64,000 nt of DNA from JADLDB01 sp040752975 (lineage in GTDB: Bacteria > Myxococcota > Myxococcia > Myxococcales > Myxococcaceae). Within the stretch, counting starts at the first letter, position 1; each line of letters starts with the position of its first letter. Positions 27,514 to 36,027 of the stretch are shown piece after piece. Made by a program: the position numbers and the translations under genes. The stretch covers positions 5,845-69,844 of the forward strand of contig JBFMHF010000016.1 of NCBI GenBank assembly GCA_040752975.1, in the 5' to 3' direction. The notes under the pieces are model-generated. The model searched no databases and was not told the DNA's origin. It saw only the letters and a list, made by a program, of their open reading frames with translations.

Positions 27514-28736
27514 CAGAACCATGTCGTCACCCCCAGGGTCAGCGTGTCCTGCCTCGGCTGGCTCATCGCGCCAGCGCGATCGAAGAAGACCGGGCCGCCG
27601 GCTTCATCGTGGCGGTACTCGAGGCGAATGGAGACGCGCTCGTGCGGCCGGGCGTCCAGCGTCAGCGTCTGCGAGGCCATGAAGCGCCCCGGCCAGAAGA
27701 GGGGCGTGCCACCCGCCGGTGTCTGCTCGATGAAGCCGTCGAAGCGCGCCACCGCCCAGAGCCAGCCGGTGAGCTGGAAACGCCCGTACACCGCGCCCGC
27801 TCCCCACGCCGCGAGGCCGAGCTGGTTGGGCTCGAAGCCACCGTTGAGGTGGAGGAGGAGGGAGAGCCGCGGGCTCAAGATCCAGGTGAGGTGTGCATCG
27901 AAGAGGTGCCGCCAGGCGCGCCCTTCGACGGCGTCCGCTGGGCGCTCCACGCCGCCGAAGTAGAGGAGGCTCACCGCCAGCCTCTCGGGCACGGTGTACG
28001 TCGCCTGCACCGAGACGGACTTCTCCTTGTTGTTGTCCACCACGCTGTTCCAGCCGTTGTAGCCGGCCAGCGTCACCGTCCAGCGCTCGGTGAGGGGCAA
28101 CGAGGTGCGCGCGCCCGTGTGGTAGTAGGGCAGCCCGAAGAAGAGGTTGGATCGGGACCAGTTCCAGTTGTCCTTGATGGCCATGCCCTCGGGGCCGATG
28201 GGCGACAGGAAGATGCCCGCCTCCACCAGCAGCCCTCGCCCGACGTCGAAGGTGTACCCGACGTTCGCCTGCTGGACGTACTTCCACAGCTCGGCGCTGG
28301 TGGCGTTCGCGCCGCTCGCGCCGCCGAAGCCTGGCTCCGCGAGGTAGTACGTGGACGGCGTGTGGCCGATTTGCAGCGCGACGCGGCCGAAGACGCGCTT
28401 GAAGTCCCAGCGCGCGTCCAGCACCGCGTTGGCGACGGTGAAGGTGTTGTGGCGGTTGTCGAAGCCGCGGAAGTTGGTGATGTTGTTCCCCGGCTGGTTG
28501 AAGTTCCACTGGTAGAAAGCCTCCGCATAGCCGTTCAAGGTGAACTGGCCCGCGGCCGTGGTGGTGCCCAGCAGCGCGGCGGCGGACTCACCGGACAGGC
28601 GATCGCGCTGGCGCTGCTCGTCAACGTCCGCTCCATCGGCGGCAACAGTCGGCGCGGCGACACCGCCGTCGGGCGCCTCCTCAGCGCGCGCGAGGGACGA
28701 GGTGAGAAGCACGACTGCGAAGACGGCACGACCCAT
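27513..28736 (-). CDS. Outer-membrane porin (BBP2/OmpL-like) heading the kdp operon
   Basis: 407 aa. The ATG has a full AGGAGG site and opens a signal peptide (MGRAVFAVVLLTSSLARA). The mature protein has about 16 amphipathic strands (FTLNGYAEAFYQWNFNQPG, NTFTVANAVLDARWDFK, VSIRLEYRHDEAGGPVFFD) and ends in TTWF, a terminal Phe as in BamA substrates. It resembles the putative beta-barrel porin-2 family. Its place directly upstream of the K+ ATPase genes suggests it lets K+ or other small solutes into the periplasm when K+ is scarce; that role is inference. Confidence 0.85.
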   Translation of the reverse strand: MGRAVFAVVLLTSSLARAEEAPDGGVAAPTVAADGADVDEQRQRDRLSGESAAALLGTTTAAGQFTLNGYAEAFYQWNFNQPGNNITNFRGFDNRHNTFTVANAVLDARWDFKRVFGRVALQIGHTPSTYYLAEPGFGGASGANATSAELWKYVQQANVGYTFDVGRGLLVEAGIFLSPIGPEGMAIKDNWNWSRSNLFFGLPYYHTGARTSLPLTERWTVTLAGYNGWNSVVDNNKEKSVSVQATYTVPERLAVSLLYFGGVERPADAVEGRAWRHLFDAHLTWILSPRLSLLLHLNGGFEPNQLGLAAWGAGAVYGRFQLTGWLWAVARFDGFIEQTPAGGTPLFWPGRFMASQTLTLDARPHERVSIRLEYRHDEAGGPVFFDRAGAMSQPRQDTLTLGVTTWF

Positions 28737-28801
28737 GACTGCCTCCTGGTGGGCGCATTCGTACGGCACGCGGCTTCAGCCCGGCGTCAAAAGCCGACCC
28801 C

Positions 28802-28823
28802 GCGACATCAAGGCGACATCAAG
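28802..28823 (-). promoter_or_regulatory. Tandem 11-bp direct repeat, candidate KdpE operator
   Basis: GCGACATCAAG occurs twice with no gap (read on the operon strand: CTTGATGTCGC twice). OmpR/PhoB-family regulators bind direct repeats with an 11-bp period as head-to-tail dimers, and KdpE belongs to that family. The site is 66 bp upstream of the porin start, a suitable activator position. The E. coli KdpE sequence is different, so the link rests on geometry and position. Confidence 0.55.
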
Positions 28824-28871
28824 ACGCGGCTGCGACTGGCCCGGCCTCGCCTCTTGTCGCGCGAGTGTGGA

Positions 28872-31112
28872 CTACGGCTCGACGAGGTGCGCGTGGATTC
28901 GGCCATTGGCGCGCCACACCAGCAGCCGGCCGTCGGGGCCTCCGGACAGCGACGCGTCACTGCCCGGCGCAACGACCTCGGAGCGGCCACCCTTCGACAG
29001 CATCACCCGGCGGCCGAGGCCCTCACCTTCGGTCCAGGCCACCAGCGATGCTTCGCCCGCCCTCGACGGCGAGACATGCAGGCCTTCACCGACGTCGTCG
29101 GCCAACTCGTCCAGCGCACCCAGCGGTTTTCCGTCGATGCCGACGGCGAGCGTCACCACCGAGTCGGGCTGCGCGCGTCCTCCAGCGGGTTGCACTTCCC
29201 AGCCGAGGACAAAGCCGCCCGCCACCGCCGCCACCGAGGGCCAGGTGGAGTGGCGCCCGTCGGAGTAGATGCGCCGGCGCTGGTGGCCCTCCACCTTCAG
29301 CTGCCCGCGCTCCACCAGCGCGCCCTCGATGCGGCCGGCCCCCATATACGTCTCCCAGACGACGAGACAGGTGGCGCCTTCGCAGGCGATGGCCGGCCGG
29401 CGCAGGTCCGGGTACTTGTCCGAGAACGCCGTCACCGGCAGCGGCCCCGGCTCGCCCTCGGGGGGCACGCGAGTGGACTCGACGCGGCCGTGGTTCGACC
29501 ACACCACCTGGTACGCCTGCCCGTCGAAGGCCGACGCGGTGTGCTTGCCGCCAGTGGGCGAGAGGGAGAGGGGCGTGGCGTCGAGGACAGCGCCGTCGCG
29601 CGAGACGCGCACCGCGAGCAGCTTGCCCGGCTCCTGCCAGGTGACGAGGTAGCCGCGGGGAGACGCCGCCACCGCCGGCTCCTTGCCCAGCGTGGAGCCG
29701 CTCCACAGGGCCAGGCCCGGGCCGTCGAGGAAGGCCTTGCCGTCGAAGCGGCTGGCGAAGGTCCCCCACTTCCCATCGCGCAGCTCCGTCCAGGCGACGA
29801 GCCACTGTCCGTCCGCGCCGGCCGCCGCGGGCGAGTGCTGATCCGCCGGGCCCGCCGATACGTGCACCGGCGCGCTCAGCTTTCCGGAGGGATCGAGGAG
29901 CGCCCCGCGAACGTCGAGGCAGTCCTCGGCCTGGAACCACTCTGCGTAGCCGGTGAGGTAGGGGCGGTAGGCGAGGGGCTCGCTCCACACCAGCAGTCCA
30001 CCCGAGGCGAGCTCGACGGTCCCGTCGGTCCACTGCGCCGGCTGCTTCACCGTGGGAGGGAAGTCTGGCTCGGGCACGACGACCCCGGGCGGGACGAGCA
30101 CCTCGGCCGTGCCCTCCTTCACCGCGGCGGAGAAGATCTTCGCGCCCAGCCGCCAGGCCACGTGAAAGCCGTGCGCGCCGTCCCAGCCGACGACGGGACT
30201 GCGCCCGTCTTGCGCGACCAGCACTTGCGCGTGGGCGAGGCGGCCTTCACCGGGCACCGGCTGCGCGTAGAGCTGGAAGGCGCCGCCCTCGCCGGCGTGC
30301 ACCCACGTCACCATGAAGTGGCCGCCGCCGCCGGCCACGCGGGGCGCTTCTTCTCGCGCGAAGTCTCCGGACAGGAGCATCGGCTTCGCGTCCACCACCC
30401 GCCCGTCGGCTTCGAGGCGCACCCCGTACACGCGGTGCTGGCTGCCGTTGGCCTTGATCTCCTCCCACACCACGAGGAAGCGCTTGCCGTCGGACGCGAC
30501 GCGCGCGCGCATCAGGTTGGCGCCGTCGACCGCCGCGAGCGACTTCCCCTTCTCCAGCACGGCCCCGTCCTTCATCGACACGCGCGCCACGTACGGCTGC
30601 CAGCCCGTGCCGGCCATGTGCTGCCAGGCGACCAGCGCGACGTCCCCCGCGCAGGCCACCTCGGCGTAGGGGTCGAGGCCGGAAGGACCTGGGCGCTCGA
30701 GCTCTTCCACGCGGCCGTCCTTCGACACCCGCGCGGCGTGCACGCCGTCGAGATCCTTCCAGGTGACGAGCCACGCGCTGCCGCAGCCCGCGACGGTGGG
30801 CACGGGCATGCCGCCCTTCACCTGCTCCACGAGGACGAGCGGGGCCGCGTCGAGGCGCTTCCCGTCGGCGGACAGGCGCATCCCTGCGATTGCCTGCACG
30901 CCCTCTCTCGCCCGCCGGTTGTCCGTCCACACCACCAGCCAGCCATCGGCGTTGCGGGCGGCGCGGGCGTCGTTGTCCCTCCCCGCGGAGTGGGCCTGCA
31001 CGGCCGGCAGCGTCGCCGCACGCTGAGTGAAGGCCGTGGGCTCCGGTGGCCGATTGCCGGCCCCCGCGCAGGGCATCAACCCCACCACCATCGAAGCGAA
31101 GAGGACTCGCAT
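28872..31112 (-). CDS. Exported propeller-like protein of unknown function, 746 aa
   Basis: N-terminal signal (MRVLFASMVVGLMPCAGAG); LMPC is not a standard lipobox, so lipidation is doubtful. The rest is a long series of beta-strand repeats of about 45-50 residues with the recurring pattern WLVVWTDNR, WLVTWKDLDGVHAARVSKDG, FLVVWEEIKANGSQHRVYGV, YLVTWQEPGKLLAVRVSRDG, LVAWTE. These form propeller-type folds, frequent in secreted myxobacterial proteins. No catalytic motif was found. The gene stands behind the kdp promoter region on the same strand but 135 bp from the porin, and is not obviously part of it. Confidence 0.75.
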   Translation of the reverse strand: MRVLFASMVVGLMPCAGAGNRPPEPTAFTQRAATLPAVQAHSAGRDNDARAARNADGWLVVWTDNRRAREGVQAIAGMRLSADGKRLDAAPLVLVEQVKGGMPVPTVAGCGSAWLVTWKDLDGVHAARVSKDGRVEELERPGPSGLDPYAEVACAGDVALVAWQHMAGTGWQPYVARVSMKDGAVLEKGKSLAAVDGANLMRARVASDGKRFLVVWEEIKANGSQHRVYGVRLEADGRVVDAKPMLLSGDFAREEAPRVAGGGGHFMVTWVHAGEGGAFQLYAQPVPGEGRLAHAQVLVAQDGRSPVVGWDGAHGFHVAWRLGAKIFSAAVKEGTAEVLVPPGVVVPEPDFPPTVKQPAQWTDGTVELASGGLLVWSEPLAYRPYLTGYAEWFQAEDCLDVRGALLDPSGKLSAPVHVSAGPADQHSPAAAGADGQWLVAWTELRDGKWGTFASRFDGKAFLDGPGLALWSGSTLGKEPAVAASPRGYLVTWQEPGKLLAVRVSRDGAVLDATPLSLSPTGGKHTASAFDGQAYQVVWSNHGRVESTRVPPEGEPGPLPVTAFSDKYPDLRRPAIACEGATCLVVWETYMGAGRIEGALVERGQLKVEGHQRRRIYSDGRHSTWPSVAAVAGGFVLGWEVQPAGGRAQPDSVVTLAVGIDGKPLGALDELADDVGEGLHVSPSRAGEASLVAWTEGEGLGRRVMLSKGGRSEVVAPGSDASLSGGPDGRLLVWRANGRIHAHLVEP

Positions 31113-31138
31113 GGGTCGATTCTGCGCCTTGAACAGCC

Positions 31139-31155
31139 GGTGTCACACGTTTCGT
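31139..31155 (+). repeat. Isolated REP-like remnant
   Basis: GGTGTCACACGTTTCGT matches the core of the REP-like units at 50.3 kb (GGTGTCACACGATTCGT) at 16 of 17 positions. It lies in an intergenic region, as REP elements usually do. The palindrome is decayed here. Confidence 0.45.
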
Positions 31156-31225
31156 TCCGAAGCCGTCGTGCATCGCAAAGACGCGTCAACGGAGGGCGGG
31201 CGTCAGGTGGCCGGGAAGCGGTGTG

Positions 31226-31240
31226 CCCCGGTGACCGGGG
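31226..31240 (-). terminator. Perfect hairpin after the MmcQ gene
   Basis: CCCCGGT-G-ACCGGGG is a perfect 15-base palindrome about 100 bp after the stop of the YjbR/MmcQ gene. There is no T-run, so it may be a GC-rich terminator or transcript-end structure rather than a classical intrinsic terminator. Confidence 0.3.
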
Positions 31241-31340
31241 CCTTCAGCGCGTGAAACAACGCGCGCGGAGGCGCTCGGCCATCGATGTCGGCCAGCGCGA
31301 TGCGACCGCGCTGACAGCACCTCGGAGGAGGGCGTGCCTG

Positions 31341-31778
31341 TCAGCGGTGGCGCGCAGCGCGTCGCTTCGCCTTCGCGGGGCGCGGGGCGGCGGGCCCAGC
31401 AGCGAGCTGCTTGAGCAGCTTCTTCGGGGCCTGGGCGCGGTAGCTCTCGTCGATCCACTGCTTGAGCAGCTCGACGGGGGGATCGTCCGAGTCCTTGAAC
31501 TCCGCGCTCACCCAGCCGCTCTTCCCCAGGCCGTACGCCGTCGGCTTCGTGAAGGGCATGGTGAGCGCCAGGCCCGCTGACGCCGGAAGCTTGCAGGACA
31601 GGTGGAGCGGCTCTCCGTCGATGCTGAGGTAGGCGAACGTCTTGTCGTTGACGGCGAGGTCGAGGTGCCCGGGCCAGGGACTCTTGGTGTGGGCGCCGGG
31701 GTAGGCGAGGCCGAAGGCGCGCAGGGCCTCGAGCGCCGGGTGGTGACGGTGTCTCTTGCGGGCCATGCCGGCGACCAT
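31341..31778 (-). CDS. YjbR/MmcQ-family (CyaY-like fold) protein
   Basis: 145 aa. The family pattern is visible: an N-terminal helix (HPALEALRAFGLAYPGAHTK), a charged strand (WPGHLDLAVNDKTFAYLSIDG), LHLSCKLPASAG, the segment TKPTAYGLGKSGWVSAEF and the C-terminal helix ELLKQWIDESYRAQAPKKL. The proteins are small and cytosolic, described as DNA-binding, with poorly defined function. The basic tail (AKAKRRAARHR) is an addition. The start may be this ATG or one four codons later; neither has a clear ribosome-binding site. Confidence 0.8.
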   Translation of the reverse strand: MVAGMARKRHRHHPALEALRAFGLAYPGAHTKSPWPGHLDLAVNDKTFAYLSIDGEPLHLSCKLPASAGLALTMPFTKPTAYGLGKSGWVSAEFKDSDDPPVELLKQWIDESYRAQAPKKLLKQLAAGPAAPRPAKAKRRAARHR

Positions 31779-31808
31779 GTCACGGGCGCAGGCGCCGGTG
31801 CAGGACTT

Positions 31809-32669
31809 CTACTGCTGCACCAGCTTCTCGAGCGCCTTCTCCGCCTGCTGCGCGAAGTCGAGGCCGTCCACGTCTCCGCGCTGCCGGCCGAGCTCGGCGG
31901 CCTTCTGGTACGCCAGCCTGGCGGCCTCCTCATCGCCGGTGGCCTTGAGGCACTCCGCCAGGGCGATCTGGTTGAGGGGGTGCGAGGGAGCGCGCTCCAC
32001 GGCCTTCTTCGCCTCGACCAGGGCGGCGTCGGCGTCGCCCGGGCCCACCGGCCAGCCGGGCGCGCGCACCAACAGCAGCGCGAGGACGCGGGCCGGCCCC
32101 GCCTCTTCCAGCATCGGCGCCTCCGCGTCGGCCTTCTTGAGCAGCGCGATGATGTTCTTCAGGTCGCCGATGCCCGACGACGGGTGCTCTCGCGCCCCGA
32201 TGCCCCGCGCCACCGCCTGCCAGTAGTTGCACTGCGCGGTGCCCGGCGCCCGAAGCTGGCACTGGTTGCCTGCCGCGAGCGCCTCGGCCTCGAGCGTCTT
32301 GCGGTCCTTCTTCGCGCCGTGCTCGAGCAGCCAGGCGACCGAACGGATGACGCCAATCGCGCCCTCCACCCGGGAAGGATCGGCCACCGCGGCCGACTGG
32401 TAGACGGCGATGGACTCGCGCACCGCGTCCTCGTCGGGCCGGCGGCCATAGAGCGCGTCGGCGTCGGCCAGCGTCTCTTCCACCGTCTTGGCGGACGTCT
32501 TCACGTGGGGCAGCTGCACGCGCCCGCGCGGACAGCCGGACAGCGCCACGGCCAGCACGAGGAGCGCAACGCCGCGGGCCAGCACGCCGCGTGGGCGCCA
32601 TGGGCCGGGGAGGGGAGGTGCGACGAGTCCTGGCGCGTCAGGGACGTTCCGGTTGTGCTGCGCGCTCAC
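31809..32669 (-). CDS. TPR lipoprotein, TRAP-transporter TatT-like
   Basis: 286 aa. A long N-terminal stretch precedes the lipoprotein signal (VALLVLAVALSGC, lipobox LSGC). Helical repeats with tetratricopeptide character follow (YQSAAVADPSRVEGAIGVIR, VEAKKAVERAPSHPLNQIAL, EEAARLAYQKAAELGRQRGD). The arrangement resembles the TatT component of TRAP-type uptake systems, a periplasmic TPR protein. Its ATG overlaps the stop of the upstream binding-protein gene by 4 bp, which supports a shared function in binding or handing over a small ligand. Membrane subunits of a transporter are not adjacent. Confidence 0.7.
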   Translation of the reverse strand: MSAQHNRNVPDAPGLVAPPLPGPWRPRGVLARGVALLVLAVALSGCPRGRVQLPHVKTSAKTVEETLADADALYGRRPDEDAVRESIAVYQSAAVADPSRVEGAIGVIRSVAWLLEHGAKKDRKTLEAEALAAGNQCQLRAPGTAQCNYWQAVARGIGAREHPSSGIGDLKNIIALLKKADAEAPMLEEAGPARVLALLLVRAPGWPVGPGDADAALVEAKKAVERAPSHPLNQIALAECLKATGDEEAARLAYQKAAELGRQRGDVDGLDFAQQAEKALEKLVQQ

Positions 32670-33532
32670 TTCGCGGCGCCTCCGAAGGCCTTCCTGGCGG
32701 CGGCCAGCGCGGGCTCATCGAGGGCCACGAAGCCCGTCAAGCGCACACCCTCCAGCGCCACCTTGCCGCGCTCGGTCGAGGACAGCTTCGTGAAGGCCGC
32801 GCCGACGGCCTTCCAGTCCGCAGCCGGGAGGCGATCGCCGAGGGTCGCCACCAGCGCCACCGGCACCTTCGCGCTGACGTGCACCACCTCGAGTTCGGAG
32901 GCGAAGGGGAGCGTGGGGACGGCCGCGGCCTGCTCGGCGTCCAGCACCACGGCCAGCTTCTCTGAGCCGGCGGCCGCCTTGCGCAGCGCCGAGAGCACCT
33001 GGCCCCCCGTCGTCACCTTCACCGTCGCCGGGACCTTCCCGAAGCCGCCCAGGGCCACCTTCGTCACGAAGTCGGGCGAGTAGCCCGCGGTGGAGAAGAC
33101 GGAGTAGCCGTCGAGATCGGTCGCCTGCTTGAGGGCGCCCTTCTTCGCCACCAGCGTCCACGACTGCATCGCGGCCTGGCCCTGCTGGACGATGGCCAGG
33201 CGGGGGGACAGCTTCAGCGCCGCCTCGTGCTGGAGGAAGAAGGGCAGCGGCACCAGCGCCAGCACCACGTCGGCCTCGGCGAAGCGCGCGAGGCCCGCCT
33301 TCTCCTGCGGGAAGTAGGTGGCGCGGAACTGGTCCTTCGGCCAGCCGGCCAGCTCGGCCAGCGCGCCGGCGATCTCGTCCATGCGCGGCTGCGCTTCCTC
33401 GGTGGTGCCCGGGTAGCCGGGAGCGCAGAAGACGAGCGTCCTGGGGCCCGAAACAGGCGGCTTCGGGCCGGCCAGGGCCGTCCACGCGGCGAGGAGGACG
33501 GCGGCAGCACAGAGAGAGGCGAGACGGCGCAT
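32666..33532 (-). CDS. Periplasmic binding protein, PhnD/SsuA-like
   Basis: 288 aa from this ATG, which opens a classical signal peptide (MRRLASLCAAAVLLAAWTA); an ATG five codons upstream is possible. It shows the PhnD-type bilobed binding-protein pattern: TLVFCAPGYPGTTEEAQPRM, FAEADVVLALVPLPFFLQ, QSWTLVAKKGALKQATDLDG, GYSPDFVTKVALGGFG and FTKLSSTERGKVALEGVRL. The family binds phosphonates, phosphite or other small anions; the ligand here is unknown. It is coupled to the TPR lipoprotein and lies head-to-head with the MMPL exporter. Confidence 0.75.
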   Translation of the reverse strand: MRRLASLCAAAVLLAAWTALAGPKPPVSGPRTLVFCAPGYPGTTEEAQPRMDEIAGALAELAGWPKDQFRATYFPQEKAGLARFAEADVVLALVPLPFFLQHEAALKLSPRLAIVQQGQAAMQSWTLVAKKGALKQATDLDGYSVFSTAGYSPDFVTKVALGGFGKVPATVKVTTGGQVLSALRKAAAGSEKLAVVLDAEQAAAVPTLPFASELEVVHVSAKVPVALVATLGDRLPAADWKAVGAAFTKLSSTERGKVALEGVRLTGFVALDEPALAAARKAFGGAAK

Positions 33533-33694
33533 GTCGGAAACGCTCATTACACGACGGCCCGACGACGTGAGGCAGAAGTTTGCTTTCGCTTTTCTGATGG
33601 CACCTGTGACGGGCCGGCCCGGGCGACCTTCAATGAGCCGCCGGTTCATAGCCGTTGCGTGCCCAGGCGCGGCCTTCTAAGCGCTCTCTCCCGA

Positions 33695-35998
33695 ATGGAC
33701 GGCGGCAGCACCCTGGTGGAGCGGCTCCTCGCGGCGATCATCGCCCGGCGCGTCGTCGTGGTGGCGCTGTGGCTGGTGCTGCTCCCGGTGGGGGTGTGGC
33801 TCTCGCTGCAGATCCCCAGCGACGGGGCCATCGATCGCCTGGTGGTGGAGAGCGACCCCGACGTGGTGTTGACGCGGTCCTTCCAGCAGGTCTTCCCCGA
33901 GGGCCGGCAGCTGGTGCTGCTCTTCGAGCCGAAGGGCGACCCGTTCTCACCCCAGGCGGTGCGCGAGCTGGCGGCGGTCGAGGACGCGGTGGGCAAGCTG
34001 CCCGGGGTGGTGACGTTCTCGGCGCTGTCCATCTACCGCCGGAAGGACCCGCTCCTCGACGCGGAAGGGTTCTCCGAGCGCTACAAGGCGTTCGCCTTCG
34101 GGACGCCGCTGTTCCGGAAGCAGGGCCTGGTGGGTGAGCACCACGCGTCGATGGCGGTGACGTTCCCCGCGGCGACGGCGGAGGCGCGCGACGCGACGCT
34201 GGAGAGAATCGACGAGGTGCTGGCCCAGGTGCCGCGCGCCGCGCTGGGAGACGTGCGGCGCGTCGGCCAGCCGTACCTCGAGCAGTGGCTCGAGTCGGAG
34301 ACGAGGAGCGCCACGCTGCGCTACTTCCCGCTCTTCGGCGCCTTCGTGGTGGTGCTGGTGCTGGCGCTGTACCGCTCGCTGCGCGCGCTGCTGGCGATCC
34401 TCGTGACGCTGGGGGTGACGGTGGCGCTGGCGGTGGGCCTGGGGCACCTCATGGGCTTCTCGCTCACCATCGTGTCGGAGGTGATGCCGCTGGTGGTGCT
34501 CGTCACCACCACCGCCACGTTGGTGTACCTGCACTCGCGCTACATCCAGCACCCGGCCGACGTGCCGTTGGAGAAACACCACGTCTTCGCGCTCGCCAAC
34601 AAGGCGCTGCCGGTGACGGCGTCGCTGATCGCCGCGCTGGTGGGCTTCGCGGCGCTGGCCGTCTCGCAGATCCGCCCCATTCGCGAGATGGGCCTGTGGA
34701 CGGCGGCGGGGCTGGCGCTCTCGTGGCTCACCAGCTTCACGCTCTTCCCGGCGCTGCAGCGGCTGCTCCAGGCGCCCACGCGGCAGGGCGAGACACCGGC
34801 GGGGCGCGCGTATGGGAAGCTGGCCGACGCGCTGCCTCGCTTCACCTACCGCTTCCGCTGGCTCCTGCTGGTGGGCTCGCTCGTCGGCGCGGCGGCGGGC
34901 GCGGTGGCGCTGCTGGGGCTGCCGGGCACGGCGCTTTCGCCCATGCCGCTGGGCATCGACGCGGTCGACTACATCGACGAGGACCTCCCGGTGCGGAAGG
35001 ACCTCCTGGCCTACGAGAAGGCCATCGCCGGGCTGGCGGCGGTGCGGGTGTGGGTGAAGCTGGAAGACGGGCAGGCGGTCGAGCCCGCGGTGCTGCAGGC
35101 CCTCGATCGCTTCACCACGGCGGTGTCGAAGGAAGCCGGCGTCACCTCGGTGGTGGGGCCCACCACCATCCTGCGGCTGCGAAGGTACCTGGCGGGGCAG
35201 GGCGACGGGCTGCCGGAGGATCCCGAGGCCTTCGCCGCCGTCACGTCGGACTTCGAGCAGCTGCTCCTCACCGAGAAGGAGCTGCGTGGCTTCATCGACT
35301 TGAAGACGATGGGCCAGGTGCAGGTGATGGTCATCACCCGCCGCGGCACCGCCGCTTCCTTCGACGCGCTGAAGGCCCGGCTGGACGCTCTGTGGAAGGC
35401 CGAGCAGGCGCGATCGCCCGTGTTGGCGAAGGCGACCGAGACGGTGGTGGGCGAGGCGATCATGCAGGCGAAGATCGCCACGCACCTGGTGCCGACGCTG
35501 ACCGAGAGCTTCGGGCTGACGGCCGCGCTCATCTTCCTCACCTTCCTGGTGGTGTTCCGCAGCGGCGCGGCGCGGGTGATGGCGATGGTGCCGTCGGTGT
35601 TCGCGATCCTCGCCACCTTCCTGGTGATGCGGCTCACGGGCATGCCGCTCAACGTGGCCACCATTCTCATCGCGACGACGGTGCTGGGCACCACCGAGAA
35701 CGATCAGGTGCACTTCTTCCACCACTTCCAGGAAGCGAAGAAGGCCGGCGCCAGCGTGGAGAAGTCGCTCCTGCACACGCTGCACGTGTCCGGGCACGCG
35801 ATCATCTACGCGACGCTCATCAACGCGAGCGGCTTCCTCGCGCTGACCTTCTCCAACCTGCCCCCGATGCGGGAGTTCGGCATCGTCACCAGCATCGCCT
35901 TCGCCTTCTCGATGCTGGCGGACTTCACCGCCCTGCCGGCCGCGCTGTGGATCGTCATGCGCGCGAAGCCAGACGAGCAGGCACCGCCTGGCGGGTGA
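33695..35998 (+). CDS. MMPL/RND-superfamily membrane transporter
   Basis: 767 aa. Two tandem halves, each with one helix, a large periplasmic loop and five clustered helices. Helix blocks lie near residues 15-35, 210-380, 405-425 and 610-755. Repeated signatures are FSLTIVSEVMPLVVLVTTTA in half one and PLNVATILIATTVLGTTEND in half two. It is like hopanoid or lipid exporters and other RND permeases that work without the full tripartite set. No membrane-fusion or outer-membrane partner is adjacent. No strong ribosome-binding site precedes the ATG; it was chosen because it directly precedes the first membrane helix. Confidence 0.85.
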   Translation: MDGGSTLVERLLAAIIARRVVVVALWLVLLPVGVWLSLQIPSDGAIDRLVVESDPDVVLTRSFQQVFPEGRQLVLLFEPKGDPFSPQAVRELAAVEDAVGKLPGVVTFSALSIYRRKDPLLDAEGFSERYKAFAFGTPLFRKQGLVGEHHASMAVTFPAATAEARDATLERIDEVLAQVPRAALGDVRRVGQPYLEQWLESETRSATLRYFPLFGAFVVVLVLALYRSLRALLAILVTLGVTVALAVGLGHLMGFSLTIVSEVMPLVVLVTTTATLVYLHSRYIQHPADVPLEKHHVFALANKALPVTASLIAALVGFAALAVSQIRPIREMGLWTAAGLALSWLTSFTLFPALQRLLQAPTRQGETPAGRAYGKLADALPRFTYRFRWLLLVGSLVGAAAGAVALLGLPGTALSPMPLGIDAVDYIDEDLPVRKDLLAYEKAIAGLAAVRVWVKLEDGQAVEPAVLQALDRFTTAVSKEAGVTSVVGPTTILRLRRYLAGQGDGLPEDPEAFAAVTSDFEQLLLTEKELRGFIDLKTMGQVQVMVITRRGTAASFDALKARLDALWKAEQARSPVLAKATETVVGEAIMQAKIATHLVPTLTESFGLTAALIFLTFLVVFRSGAARVMAMVPSVFAILATFLVMRLTGMPLNVATILIATTVLGTTENDQVHFFHHFQEAKKAGASVEKSLLHTLHVSGHAIIYATLINASGFLALTFSNLPPMREFGIVTSIAFAFSMLADFTALPAALWIVMRAKPDEQAPPGG

Positions 35999-36008
35999 GC
36001 TCGTCTTC

Positions 36009-36023
36009 CCGGGACGGGCCCGG
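36009..36023. terminator. Short GC hairpin between convergent genes
   Basis: CCGGG-ACGGG-CCCGG lies in the 29-bp gap between the MMPL gene and the convergent beta-helix gene. The stem is only 5 bp and no T-run follows, so it may serve as a weak bidirectional terminator or be incidental. Confidence 0.3.
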
Positions 36024-36027
36024 TCAA

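Noticed and set aside
27609..31580. Plus-strand open frame of 1323 codons
   Set aside because: It is antisense to the porin and the propeller-like gene; low-complexity Arg/His/Val composition.
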